DNA from: Thiolinea disciformis DSM 14473
GTDB taxonomy: Bacteria > Pseudomonadota > Gammaproteobacteria > Thiotrichales > Thiotrichaceae
Assembly: GCF_000371925.1 (NCBI RefSeq)
Contig: NZ_AQVE01000014.1
Span: forward strand, 1 to 64,000
Direction of reading: 5' to 3'
Length of the DNA: 64,000 nucleotides
In this document: positions 16,266 to 26,200 of the stretch, one piece after another
How the letters are laid out: the number at the start of each line of letters is the position of its first letter
Position numbering within the stretch: position 1 is the first letter of the stretch
The notes under the pieces: model-generated
Told to the model about the DNA's origin: nothing
Database searches by the model: none
What the model saw: the letters and a program-made list of their open reading frames with translations, nothing else
Made by a program: the position numbers and the translations under genes

Positions 16266-16759
16266 AAACGCCCAGAATGCGCTTAGTAGCTGCTTTGGTC
16301 TTTCCCATTGTAGTATTAGCCGGCAATGCGTGGATGAATCATCAACAGCGTGAGGCAGGTAAGCGTATTACTTTTCCTATCGAAGGTTTTGATCCACGTG
16401 ATTTATTGTCAGGGCATTACTTGGTTTTCAAGGTGAACTACGAAATTGCCCAAGGCAATAGTTGTCCCAGTAGCGATATTAATGCCAAATTGTGTTTAGA
16501 GCCAGAAAAACGGGTTTATCCTGAAGATGAATTACCCGCGCAATGCACGCTTTATTTGCCGGGTACCTGTAATAGTGACAAGCAATTTGATGCAGGATTT
16601 GAACGCTTTTATATTCCTGAGCAGAAAGCGGCGCAATTAGAGCAATTAGTGCAAGCCAAACGTGCTAAATTAGAGTTATCGATTGATCAATACGGTAATG
16701 CTTCGATTCGTGATTTATTAATTGATAATAAGCCATGGAAACAAGTGCTAAGTGATTAG
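16262..16759 (+). CDS. GDYXXLXY-domain membrane-anchored protein
   Basis: A 165-residue protein with one N-terminal membrane anchor (LVAALVFPIVVLAGNAWM, about 7-24) and a periplasmic domain carrying the family signature, here as SGHYLVFKVNY (about 46-56), so the first two positions differ from the name-giving GDYxxLxY. Paired cysteines at CPSS, LCLEPEK and CTLYLPGTC could form disulfides. The start overlapping the DUF2157 stop was chosen over a GAG-led upstream in-frame ATG at 16241. The gene ends overlapping the convergent ferredoxin gene by 4 bases. Confidence 0.75.
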   Translation: MKTPRMRLVAALVFPIVVLAGNAWMNHQQREAGKRITFPIEGFDPRDLLSGHYLVFKVNYEIAQGNSCPSSDINAKLCLEPEKRVYPEDELPAQCTLYLPGTCNSDKQFDAGFERFYIPEQKAAQLEQLVQAKRAKLELSIDQYGNASIRDLLIDNKPWKQVLSD

Positions 16760-17043
16760 CTTTTATTTATTTCAGCATGATCAATAATTAAATCACTCCG
16801 CGCATAAGCGCAACAAAACAAGCCCCTTCCGGCTTGTTCGTCTTCTTCAAATAAGGCTAAGGGCATACCATTGGTATATTCAACCTGTCCTTGAATAATT
16901 TGCCCTAAGCACATACCGCATAAACCCGCTCCACAACCCCAAGGTAGTGGAATATTTTGCCGCAGTGCCGCTTGCAAAATACTTTCTTGTGCTTCAACTA
17001 TAAATTGATAGTTAGTATTACGAATAATGACGGTATAAGTCAT
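16756..17043 (-). CDS. [2Fe-2S] plant-type ferredoxin
   Basis: A 95-residue ferredoxin with the cluster pattern CGAGLCGMC (C-x4-C-x2-C, about 36-44) and a distal Cys in LFCCAYA near residue 76. It resembles the ferredoxin domains fused to flavin reductases (AscD type), but here it is free-standing. It is the last gene of a four-gene minus-strand operon after a membrane protein, waaA and a cytochrome c. The start codon is 2 bases beyond the cytochrome stop. It probably transfers electrons to an oxygenase or reductase encoded elsewhere. Confidence 0.88.
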   Translation of the reverse strand: MTYTVIIRNTNYQFIVEAQESILQAALRQNIPLPWGCGAGLCGMCLGQIIQGQVEYTNGMPLALFEEDEQAGRGLFCCAYARSDLIIDHAEINKS

Positions 17044-17045
17044 GA

Positions 17046-17432
17046 TTAGTTAGCAAATTGATAATAAGCTTGATTGATATAATCACTTAATTGTTTTAAA
17101 TCCGCTTCACCCAAAGGCTGAGCTAAATTAGCATTACAGCGTGTTACTTGCGCATTAAGCTGCATTAAATCCTTCATTTTATGCTCAGGACGGGTATAAA
17201 TTTTTGCATCATGGCAACTAACACAATTCGTGTTGTGTAGCGTTCTGCCCGGCATGGCAGCGATAGCAGCTTCTTTAGTTTGTGCTGCTGAGTTAGTGGG
17301 TTGTTTTTTATCTTCAATGGCTGGCGGAGGCGCTTCCTTTTTTTCACAAGCGCTCAGTAAAACAGCACCCAAACACACTAATAGTAGCGATTGACTAACC
17401 CGATTTACGACTCGCATGACAGTCTTTCCCAT
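17046..17432 (-). CDS. Small lipoprotein cytochrome c
   Basis: A 128-residue exported protein. The signal peptide ends in a lipobox (LLSAC), then comes a charged, Pro-rich linker, and a class I-like heme domain with CVSCH at about residues 67-71 and a C-terminal LSDYINQAYY helix typical of cytochrome c. The distal Met is not certain; HKMKDLMQ offers two candidates. It would sit as a membrane-tethered periplasmic electron carrier. It lies 7 bases after waaA and 2 bases before the ferredoxin gene. Confidence 0.82.
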   Translation of the reverse strand: MGKTVMRVVNRVSQSLLLVCLGAVLLSACEKKEAPPPAIEDKKQPTNSAAQTKEAAIAAMPGRTLHNTNCVSCHDAKIYTRPEHKMKDLMQLNAQVTRCNANLAQPLGEADLKQLSDYINQAYYQFAN

Positions 17433-17439
17433 GAAATTT

Positions 17440-18729
17440 TTATGATGACTTTATTGGAATATAGTTTGCGATGATCTGCATTAATTGCTGCACCACACCC
17501 TGATGTTGTTGTAAGAACTGCTGAGCCGCTTGCCCTGCTTGTTCGCGTGCCAGCTTAGCATCCGCCCAAAACACCAAATGATCAGCTAAATGGCGAGCAG
17601 ATTCAACTAGCTTTGCACCGCCGCTTTCGACTAAGGCGGGATAAATATCCATAAAATTGTGAATGTGTGTGCCACTTAGCACCGGAATACCCCAAAGTGC
17701 GGCTTCTAGAGGATTATGACCGCCCACTGGAACAAGGCTACCGCCAATAAAAGCGGTATCGGCCAAACCATACCACAGCAATAACTCGCCCATGCTGTCA
17801 GCAAGCCATACTTGCGTTTGTGCATCGGGTCTTTCATTCAAACTGCGCTGTATGAGGTTAAAACCTTGTTCTGCACATAGCTGAGCCACTGACTCAAAGC
17901 GTTCAGGATGGCGCGGTACAAGGATTAATAAAGCCTGTGGATTCAGTGCTAATACTTGTTGATGTGCAGCTAACATTTGCTCGTCTTCACCAGCATGAGT
18001 ACTGGCTGCCACCCAGACAAAACGTTGATTCACAAGTGGTTTTAAGGAGGCTACTTGTTGAATGGTGTCAGCAGCTAATTGCAAATCGAATTTAATATTT
18101 CCTGTGATAATAAGTTGTTCGGCGTTAGCGCCCAGTACTTTGAAGCGTTCAGCATCTTGCGTCTCTCGTGCTGCGATGAGAGTAATATGGCTTAGTGTTT
18201 TACGTACTAGATTCGGAATTTTTTGATAGCGTCGCACCGAACGCTCGGATAAACGTGCATTCACTAAGAGCAAGGGAATGTGTCGTTTAGCACATGCAGC
18301 ATATAAGTTTGGCCATAATTCGGTTTCTAAAATGATTAACAGCTTAATAGGGATACGATCTAAAAAACGCGCATTGGCGCCTAACCAATCATAAGGTAAA
18401 TACGAATGTGCGACACGCTCACCGAATAAACGTTTTACCGTTGCTGCGCCTGTAGGTGTGGTAGAAGTGAGCCATAACGGGTAATTGGGGTAGGTATGAA
18501 GCAATGCCTCAATAAGCGGGCGGGCTGCCATGGTTTCGCCCACTGAAACCATATGAAGCATAATGAAAGGCCGCTGCGTTTGCGCTTTAATAAAGCCTAA
18601 ACGTTCTAACCACGCTTGGCGATAAGCGGGATTGTTTCGTCCACGCCAAAATAAGCGCCCCCATAGAATGGGGGCAGCCAGATAAGTAATCAGTGAATAA
18701 ACCGCACGTTGCCAAGTCAACTTAATCAA
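17440..18729 (-). CDS. waaA: 3-deoxy-D-manno-octulosonic acid (Kdo) transferase
   Basis: A 429-residue WaaA/KdtA that adds Kdo from CMP-Kdo to lipid A precursor at the inner face of the cytoplasmic membrane. The N-terminal membrane-binding segment is followed by HMVSVGETMAA, which carries the catalytic Glu near residue 60. The C-terminal nucleotide-binding half has WVAASTHAGEDE, LVPRHPERF and the signature GGSLVPVGGHNPLEAA. It overlaps the upstream membrane-protein gene by 8 bases. The surface-glycan cluster starts on the opposite strand at 19603. Confidence 0.95.
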   Translation of the reverse strand: MIKLTWQRAVYSLITYLAAPILWGRLFWRGRNNPAYRQAWLERLGFIKAQTQRPFIMLHMVSVGETMAARPLIEALLHTYPNYPLWLTSTTPTGAATVKRLFGERVAHSYLPYDWLGANARFLDRIPIKLLIILETELWPNLYAACAKRHIPLLLVNARLSERSVRRYQKIPNLVRKTLSHITLIAARETQDAERFKVLGANAEQLIITGNIKFDLQLAADTIQQVASLKPLVNQRFVWVAASTHAGEDEQMLAAHQQVLALNPQALLILVPRHPERFESVAQLCAEQGFNLIQRSLNERPDAQTQVWLADSMGELLLWYGLADTAFIGGSLVPVGGHNPLEAALWGIPVLSGTHIHNFMDIYPALVESGGAKLVESARHLADHLVFWADAKLAREQAGQAAQQFLQQHQGVVQQLMQIIANYIPIKSS

Positions 18730-19414
18730 AAAGCTCGTTATAAGCGGTATAAAGCGCCAAGCTACTGACGGGGATCACCACCAATAGACCTAGCAGGGCT
18801 GGGATTGCACCAATGAAGCTTGCGATTAAATAGATCACCATAAACGCAGCGATAGGGGTAAAGTTTTTGAGCGAGGCACTAAAGCTTTGTTTGATGGCTT
18901 CAATCGGTGGCAAGTTATCGAATAAGACCAAGGCTGGCGCAAATAAGAACAGCATGGTCATAAATAATAAGCCCATCGCCCCGACAAGAAAGCTACCTGC
19001 ACCAATTTTAGGCAAGTCACTGACAGAAGCCGCTAGGCCAGCACTGCTGGTTGCCAGCATAGAGCCACCCAATAAGAGAGACACCAGCAAAGCAATACCC
19101 AACATAAACGCCCCAACCACAAACAAGGCATTGCGTTTTTGTTCATCGCGAAACACAACGAATAAATCGCTAAACGACACCCGTTGTCGCTGAGTGGCTT
19201 TTTGTGCAGCATACAACATGCCTGCTTGCATAATCGGCAAAATCAATACGAAAATGGCTGAACCTATAAAGGGTATCCAGCCTATGACTAAGCTTGAAAT
19301 ACCCAAAGCAAAGGTCATCAAGCCCCAACTCAGCCAATCGACTTTGTACAAGTCCCAAGCGCTTTGATACCAAGCCAGCGAGCGACTTGCGCTAACGGTT
19401 TGGATTTGATTCAT
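18722..19414 (-). CDS. BPSS1780-like integral membrane protein
   Basis: A 230-residue protein with about six transmembrane segments, beginning with a short cytoplasmic head (SLAWYQSAWDLYKVDWLSWG) and including the family-like PPIEAIKQSFSASLKNFTP loop. A homologous protein is encoded at 43456-44301. No function is known for the family. It is the first gene of the operon with waaA, the cytochrome c and the ferredoxin genes. Confidence 0.72.
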   Translation of the reverse strand: MNQIQTVSASRSLAWYQSAWDLYKVDWLSWGLMTFALGISSLVIGWIPFIGSAIFVLILPIMQAGMLYAAQKATQRQRVSFSDLFVVFRDEQKRNALFVVGAFMLGIALLVSLLLGGSMLATSSAGLAASVSDLPKIGAGSFLVGAMGLLFMTMLFLFAPALVLFDNLPPIEAIKQSFSASLKNFTPIAAFMVIYLIASFIGAIPALLGLLVVIPVSSLALYTAYNELFD

Positions 19415-19602
19415 TACTCACTCCTTCAAAGTAGCCATGCTTAATGCATAAGCTTTATGCAGCTAATAGTAAGGACAATCCCCAGTAATTCAAGTTACCC
19501 TGATAAGCTTCCTGCCTATTCTTTAACAAGCGAAAATAGCTTTAAAGCGTGGGGCGGTGTATGCTTTTGCGCCATTCCAACTACGAGAGCTAAAACAACT
19601 TA

Positions 19603-20334
19603 ATGGCAACGCCAGTCAATATTATTTGCATGAAATGGGGCACGAAATACGGCGCCGATTATGTAAATCGCTTATATGGCATGATTGCGCGCAACCTAAG
19701 TTTGCCGTTCCAATTAACCTGTTTTACCGACAATGCCAAGGCTATTCGCCCTGAAGTACGTATTTGTGATTTGCCCAAATTGCACTTACCCAAGGGTGCG
19801 CCGGAACGTGGCTGGAATAAATTAAGTACCTTGGATGCTGATCTGGGCGGTTTAAGTGGTAATGTTTTGTTTCTCGACTTGGATGTTGTAATTGTGGGGT
19901 CGATTAATGAACTTTTTACCCATTCAGGAAAATTTTTGATTATTCGTGATACGAAATTGCGGCGCCGCCTCATTGGTAATTCATCGGTTTACCGCTTTGA
20001 AGTTGGGCGTTATGTTGAGGTATTAGAGCGGTTTCGCCGTGAATTCGACGCCATTCGCCAAATGTATCGGAATGAGCAGGCTTATTTATCTGCCGCGATT
20101 CGTGAAAAAGGTGAGTTGGAGTTTTGGCCGGAAGCATGGTGTCCAAGCTTCAAATATCACTGTATGAAACCTTGGCCTCTGAGTTATTGGCAAGATGCCC
20201 GTGTGCCTGAAGGGGCAAAAGTGGTGATTTTTCATGGACATCCTGAACCACACGAGGCCATCGTGGGTATTACTCACAAGTGGTATCGTCCGGTACGTCC
20301 TACGCAATGGGTAGCGGATGATTGGCGCGAATAG
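19603..20334 (+). CDS. Glycosyltransferase-like protein (surface glycan cluster)
   Basis: A 243-residue soluble protein with a nucleotide-sugar transferase fold: an N-terminal strand VNIICMKWGTKYGADYVNRL, a DxD metal site in LFLDLDVVIVG (about 88-98), and a late HGHPEPHE segment. It is not confidently assignable to a numbered GT family and is nearest to GT8/GT32-like enzymes. It opens a four-gene plus-strand cluster beside waaA, so a role in LPS core or another surface glycan is likely. Confidence 0.7.
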   Translation: MATPVNIICMKWGTKYGADYVNRLYGMIARNLSLPFQLTCFTDNAKAIRPEVRICDLPKLHLPKGAPERGWNKLSTLDADLGGLSGNVLFLDLDVVIVGSINELFTHSGKFLIIRDTKLRRRLIGNSSVYRFEVGRYVEVLERFRREFDAIRQMYRNEQAYLSAAIREKGELEFWPEAWCPSFKYHCMKPWPLSYWQDARVPEGAKVVIFHGHPEPHEAIVGITHKWYRPVRPTQWVADDWRE

Positions 20335-20351
20335 ACCCCTGAGGAATAACG

Positions 20352-21050
20352 GTGTCTGATTATAATTACCAACATGAAATCACATGGCTAGCAGGTGGGC
20401 AAGCTTATATCGTTTGCGCTTATTTCACAGCAAACTACCTCGATGAAATTAAAAGCCTGCACCAATCATTAGTCCATTTGAGCATTAATCATTATATCTA
20501 TCCGCACGAGGACTTAGGGTATTGGGAAAAGAATACACGCGCTAAACCGGCGTTTATTCTGAAGTGTCTGAATCACTTTCCGAACCATCATATCGTCTAT
20601 ACCGATGCGGATTCCGTCTTTCGTAAAAACCCTGCGTTATTCGAAAATCTTAACGAAGATATAGCGATTTTCAAAGCGCCAGATAAATCGGGCTATTTTA
20701 CGCATGACTATTTAACCAGTACGGTTTATTTCAAAAATAATGAAAAGAGTCGTGCGCTGCTGCAACAATGGATGGACGAGCAGCATGTAGGGGCATTGCA
20801 AGTCGATCAGGATAGTTTCGATATTGCTGTCAAGAAAATCCCTGATCTCACGATTTATCCTCTACCTTTTAGTTATGTCAAAGTTTTTGATCAGAACAAG
20901 GGCATCGAGCCAGTCATTGAGCATTTCCAAGCCAGCCGTAAACAAGTAAAGTTAAAAAACCATGTACGACGTTGGCGCAATCGGGTACTTGGTTTAATAG
21001 TTTTATTATTAGTGCTGTGGTTGATTTATAAACTGTTCGCAGCCTCATAA
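20352..21050 (+). CDS. Nucleotide-diphospho-sugar transferase-like protein, C-terminally anchored
   Basis: A 232-residue protein starting at GTG 20352 after GAGGAATAAC. YIVCAYFTANYLDEIKSLHQSL and the acidic motif VYTDADSVF (about 95-103, a DxD) fit the nucleotide-diphospho-sugar transferase superfamily. A basic stretch near 205 is followed by a single C-terminal transmembrane helix, so the catalytic part faces the cytoplasm. It sits 17 bases after the first glycosyltransferase and 6 before a GT2 gene. Confidence 0.65.
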   Translation: MSDYNYQHEITWLAGGQAYIVCAYFTANYLDEIKSLHQSLVHLSINHYIYPHEDLGYWEKNTRAKPAFILKCLNHFPNHHIVYTDADSVFRKNPALFENLNEDIAIFKAPDKSGYFTHDYLTSTVYFKNNEKSRALLQQWMDEQHVGALQVDQDSFDIAVKKIPDLTIYPLPFSYVKVFDQNKGIEPVIEHFQASRKQVKLKNHVRRWRNRVLGLIVLLLVLWLIYKLFAAS

Positions 21051-21056
21051 ACGACT

Positions 21057-21866
21057 ATGCTACGTTTTAGTGTTATTACCCCTAGCTATAATCGCCCTCA
21101 AGAGCTAAAGCGCTGTTTGGATTCTTTACTGGCTCAAACTTATACGCATTGGCAGGTCATTGTAGTGAATGATGGCTCTAGTGCCGATTACAGTTCTTTA
21201 GAGCCTTACTGGCAACATGCACAAATTCGCTATTTAGCACAAACTGAAAATCGTGGCGTCAATCAAGCACGGAATATCGCCTTAGAACAAGCGCCTGCCG
21301 AAGTGACTGATTATTTGTGCTTTGTCGATGACGATGAGTATTTAGTGCCGGAAGCTTTTGCTATTGCCAATGCCTTATTAACCAAAAATCCACAAGCTTG
21401 GTTAGTACTGCAATGCTTCCTCAATAATAATAACAAAACTTATATGGCACGCTCGGGGCCAATGGATTACATTGATGACTATTTGTATGGTACATCCCTT
21501 AAGAAAGATGCTACCCACTTTATTCAGGTTGATTTAGCGAAGTTAGCCAGATTTTCAAGCTTTGTGCGTAATGGCGAAGAATGGATTTATTTTGCGACGC
21601 TTGCTAAACACTCGTCATGTTGGGCAGAGCAGATTCCCGTTAAATATAATCTTCATCAGCCTCAGGGTTTATCTTTAGGCAATATGCATGGCAAAAGTGT
21701 CTTGAAGCCTTATCTGATGAAATGGTATCGGCCTTATGTCGCTGTGAAACTGCGACCTCATAATGCCAAAGCATGGCAAGCCTTAATCCTACAAATCTTA
21801 AAATTGCCGCTGCGTTTGCCACAAATGAGTTTTAAGATCATAAAAAATATTTTTTCTTCATCATGA
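21057..21866 (+). CDS. Family 2 glycosyltransferase
   Basis: A 269-residue GT-A enzyme. The hallmarks are FSVITPSYNRPQELKRCL at the N-terminus, VIVVNDGSS (first Asp of the nucleotide site) and FVDDDEY (metal-binding DDD, about 87-93), then an acceptor region with an EEW motif near 167. It lacks membrane segments. Its stop overlaps the next gene by 4 bases. It probably adds one sugar of a surface polysaccharide. Confidence 0.9.
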   Translation: MLRFSVITPSYNRPQELKRCLDSLLAQTYTHWQVIVVNDGSSADYSSLEPYWQHAQIRYLAQTENRGVNQARNIALEQAPAEVTDYLCFVDDDEYLVPEAFAIANALLTKNPQAWLVLQCFLNNNNKTYMARSGPMDYIDDYLYGTSLKKDATHFIQVDLAKLARFSSFVRNGEEWIYFATLAKHSSCWAEQIPVKYNLHQPQGLSLGNMHGKSVLKPYLMKWYRPYVAVKLRPHNAKAWQALILQILKLPLRLPQMSFKIIKNIFSSS

Positions 21867-22780
21867 GTATAAAAAAACTCTGGTTTAAACTGACGCACTC
21901 GCCCAAAAAATGGCATTATCTGGAGTATTGGCCCGAGCTTCGTCTTGAGCGACAGCAGCAAAGCGAAACACTTATTTTTCAGAATAACTTAAAGATTTCT
22001 AGTAGAAACGTAGATGAGCTTAAAGCGTTATTCACTGCCCAAACGGTTTTTTTAGTCGGTGCAGGCCCTTCTATTAATGAGCAGAATCTCGCTCCTTTAA
22101 AGTCAAGCCAAACGCTTTTTTTGAATGGTGCACTTTCACTTCTGGAGTCACATCAACTGAAGCCCAGTGCGGTATTAATTATCGATAAAGGTTTTATCCA
22201 GCGTCATCAACACTTTCTTAGGCTCATTCCTGTTGGCACGCCTTGCATTTTTACCTTAGGTGTGGTGCGACAAATTTTGCGCTTTGAGCCTGAGTTTTTT
22301 GAAGCCCGTCCTTTATACCTCATTGAAAAAGCCAGTAAACCCTATGGTCGGCCAGCGCTTACTACGGCGCAATTAGACGCTCACTATTTTGCTAAAAGTG
22401 AAGACGTGGCTTGCAGTTTAGATATTAAAAAAGGTTTTGCTGAGGCAGGTACGGTGATGTATGTCGCGGCGCAATTAATGCTCTATTGGCGTGCGCAAAC
22501 GATCATTTTAGTGGGATTTGATTTGGGCAATGCACAACAACCACGCTTTTATGAAACGCAGCAAAGCCGTGCGAAGAATAAAAGTGGCCTAGAAAAGGCT
22601 TTGCACGCTCGTATTCTCCCAGCCTTTACCTTGTTTAAAAAACTTTGTGATGAACGCGGCATTCAACTCACCAATGCATCGCATTTGAGTCAAATGCCTT
22701 ATGATATTATTCCTTTTAACCCCGTACTTCTGCCGCAGAATGGTGCGATGAATACATCATCGAGCCAAGTTAGCGAGTGA
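21863..22780 (+). CDS. MptE-like/DUF115 domain protein of a glycan cluster
   Basis: A 305-residue protein with a Rossmann-like DUF115 core: VFLVGAGPSINEQNL (about 57-71), ALSLLESHQLKPSAVLIIDKG, and IILVGFDLGN (about 213-222). Archaeal MptE uses this fold as a hydroxymethylpterin pyrophosphokinase. Bacterial relatives lie in LPS, flagellin-glycosylation or capsule loci and are thought to act on activated sugars. It overlaps the GT2 gene. A pterin function is not implied by the context. Confidence 0.72.
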   Translation: MSIKKLWFKLTHSPKKWHYLEYWPELRLERQQQSETLIFQNNLKISSRNVDELKALFTAQTVFLVGAGPSINEQNLAPLKSSQTLFLNGALSLLESHQLKPSAVLIIDKGFIQRHQHFLRLIPVGTPCIFTLGVVRQILRFEPEFFEARPLYLIEKASKPYGRPALTTAQLDAHYFAKSEDVACSLDIKKGFAEAGTVMYVAAQLMLYWRAQTIILVGFDLGNAQQPRFYETQQSRAKNKSGLEKALHARILPAFTLFKKLCDERGIQLTNASHLSQMPYDIIPFNPVLLPQNGAMNTSSSQVSE

Positions 22781-22905
22781 CCCTATGCTTTCTGTAGGGG
22801 CTGTACGTGCTTTTCTAGATCAAAGTCAAAAGCTGTTTTTGCTAATTGATGTAGGCTCAACATGACAGTGATGGTTTGTTGTGCCAAGATTTCTCAATTA
22901 CCCCT

Positions 22906-23096
22906 TTAGTTTAAATATTTTAACAGCGCTACCGCTATTGTTGGGTCGGTGTGCTTTCCATTAAGTTTTTGGCAAAACACCCAATGCCATTTTGTGAAAA
23001 CGCGGGTATTTAAAGCGGCATTGGGCGTCATGCGGCCTTACAGACTTTTATCGATTGAAGATTCTTTCAACAGCCTCCTGCCAAAAACACTGGCAT
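22906..23096. other. Palindrome-rich, gene-free segment upstream of pyc
   Basis: The interval 22781-23205 (425 bases) holds no supported gene. It contains CCCAATGCC and GGCATTGGG (about 22980-22988 and 23017-23025) as a 9-bp inverted repeat with a 28-base loop. Around it lies a wider inverted pair, GTTTTTGGCA (near 22965-22974) and TGCCAAAAAC (near 23079-23088). On the minus strand, 23031-22906 is open for 41 codons with no ribosome site. It may be a small non-autonomous element or structured leader DNA; pyc promoter elements must lie after about 23100. Confidence 0.4.
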
Positions 23097-23205
23097 GAAT
23101 CCTGCGTTCAAGCTTCGGAAAAGTTATACTAGCGTTACCACCTAAAGCTAACTACATGCACCCTATTAGGCTTGGTTTACATCTTACTTACGAGGATAAG
23201 GTTAC

Positions 23206-26200
23206 ATGGGTTCCAAAATTAAGAAGCTATTGGTCGCCAATCGTGGCGAAATTGCAATCCGTATCTTACGTGCGGCGGCGGAATTAGGGTTAAGAACTGT
23301 CTCTATTTATACCTATGAAGATCGTTTTTCTCCCCATCGCTACAAGGCCGACGAAGCATGGCAGGTTGGCAAAGATGATGAGCCATTAAAGCCTTATTTA
23401 GATATTGAAGCGATTATTGCCGTGGCAAAGCGCACTGGCGCCGATGGCATTCATCCGGGTTATGGTTTCTTATCCGAGAATGTACGTTTTGCGTCGCGTT
23501 GCCGTGAAGAAGGGATTACTTTCGTCGGCCCAAGCCCTGAGGCTATGCAAAAGCTAGGCGATAAAGTAGCTGCCAAAGAAATTGCTATCGCAGCAGGCTT
23601 ACCGATTATTGAGGACAGCAAACAAGCCTTAACGAGCATTGATATTGCGCGTCAAGAAGCGGAACGTATTGGCTATCCTTTAATGATGAAGGCGGCATCA
23701 GGTGGCGGCGGACGCGGGATGCGTGTGATTCGTGAAGCCTCACAATTAGAGCAGTCGTATAATGATGCCCGCAATGAAGCCCTAAAAGCTTTCGGCGATA
23801 ACACGGTTTTCTTAGAAAAATATATCGATTCCCCCAAGCATATTGAAGTGCAGATTTTGGGTGATACCCACGGCAATCTGGTGCATTTATTCGAGCGTGA
23901 TTGTTCAGTACAGCGTCGTTTCCAGAAAGTAGTAGAGGTTGCGCCCAGCTTCTTAAGACAAGAAACGCGTCAAAAATTATATGATTATGCGTTAGCGATT
24001 ACGCGCTATGTCAATTATTCCTGCGCGGGCACGGTCGAGTTTTTGGTGGATGCGGAAGAAAATATCTATTTCATTGAAGTGAATCCGCGTGTACAAGTAG
24101 AACATACGGTCACGGAACAGATCACGGGTATCGACATTGTACGTAGTCAGATTTTGATCGCGGGTGGGGCACTGTTAGGTGATCCACAAATCGCGATCCC
24201 TAGTCAAGCGGCAGTTACGGCCAATGGTTATTCAGTGCAATGCCGTATTACCACAGAAGACCCTGAAAACGGTTTTAAGCCCGATTACGGTACCTTGATC
24301 GCTTATCGCTCTACTGGCGGTTTCGGGATTCGTTTGGACGCAGGCGCAGCTTATCCGGGCGCCAAAGTATCGCCTTTCTTCGACTCGATGTTGGTAAAAG
24401 TCACTTCATGGGGTCGTACTTTTGAGGGGGCGATTAGCCGTAGCTTGCGGGGCTTAAAAGAGTTCCGTATTCGTGGTGTAAAAACCAATATTGGTTTCTT
24501 GGAAAATGTGCTGGAACATCCAACCTTCGTTAAAGGGAAAGCCACGGTTACCTTTATCGATCAGCATCCTGAATTATTCCATACGCCACAACGTTTTGAC
24601 CGTGGCACTAAGACGATTAAATTCATTGCCAATACGATTGTAAATGGCAATCCCGATGTAAAATACGTCGACCCCAATAAGCATTTCCGTAAAGCTATTA
24701 TTCCTGAATTTGATCAAACGGGTACTTATCCAAAAGGTACGAAAGACAAGCTCACTGAATTAGGTGCGGAAAAGTTCTGTCAGTGGGTGAAGGACCAACC
24801 GAATATTTTCTATACCGATACCACGCTGCGTGATGCCCATCAATCCTTATTAGCAACGCGTGTGCGTACGGATGATATGTTGCGTATTGCAGAAGGTTTT
24901 GCGAAAAACCATCCACAAATGTTTTCACTGGAAATGTGGGGTGGTGCGACCTTTGATGTGGCGATGCGCTTCTTACATGAATGTCCTTGGGATCGTTTGC
25001 GCTTGTTGCGTAAGGCGGTGCCAAACATCTTATTCCAAATGTTATTCCGTGGCTCCAATGCGGTAGGTTATACCGCCTACCCCGATAATGTCGTCGGGTC
25101 TTTCATTGAAAAGGCGTGGGAACAAGGTATCGATGTATTCCGTATTTTCGACTCCTTGAACTGGATCGAAGGGATGCGTAAATCCATCCAAGTGGTACGT
25201 GAACGCACCGGTGGTATTGCGGAAGGTACGATTTGCTATACCGGCGATGTATTACGCACGGATAGTGGCTACAAATACAACTTGCAATATTATCTTGATC
25301 TGGCTAAGCAGTTAGAAGATGCGGGCGCACATATGCTAGCGGTCAAAGACATGGCAGGTCTACTGAAGCCTTATGCGGCGGAAAAATTGATTCCAGCCTT
25401 AAAAGAAGCGGTCAGCATTCCGATTCATTTGCACACACATGATACGGCCTCCATTCAAGCGGCAACCTTGTTAAAAGCGATTGAAGCCGGTGTGGATGTG
25501 GTGGATGGCTGCTTAAGTTCTATGTCGGGTCTAACCTCACAAGTGAATTTGAACTCCCTAATCGCTGCTATGGAAGGCCAAGCCCGCGAGCAGAAATTCA
25601 ATCTGCGTTCGTTGAATGAATATGCGAACTATTGGGAAGATGTGCGTGAGGTTTACTATCCGTTTGAGTCAGGCTTAAAAGCCGGTACGGCCGAGGTTTA
25701 TAATCACGAAATTCCAGGAGGGCAATACTCCAATCTGCGCCCTCAAGCCATTGCTTTAGGTTTAGAGCATAAGTTCGAGGAAGTGAAGGAAAACTATGCG
25801 GTCGTCAATCGTATGTTTGGTGACATTGTGAAAGTCACGCCTTCCTCTAAAGTTGTCGGTGATATGGCGATTTATATGACCTCCAATGGCTTATCGGAAG
25901 CGGATGTCATGGAGCGTGGCGAAACCTTAGCTTTCCCTGATTCTGTCATCGATTTGTTCAAAGGTGGTTTGGGTCAAGTGGCGGGTGGTTTTCCCGAAAA
26001 GCTTAGCAATATCGTCTTAAAGGGTGAAAAGCCTTATGCAGGTCGTCCAAATGATCATTTGAAACCAGTTGATTTAGACGCTGAGTTCGAAGCCTTCAAA
26101 AAGGAATTCGATCCTGAGCAAACCTATCTCGACTTCTTATCCTTCAAAATGTACCCCGCCGTATTCCGCGATTTCTACAAGCATCAGCAAGAATATGGGG

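Noticed and set aside
22785-22865. A 26-codon frame right after the glycan cluster (MLSVGAVRAFLDQ...)
   Set aside because: No ribosome site, ends in a stop soon, and no homology is evident. It could be chance.
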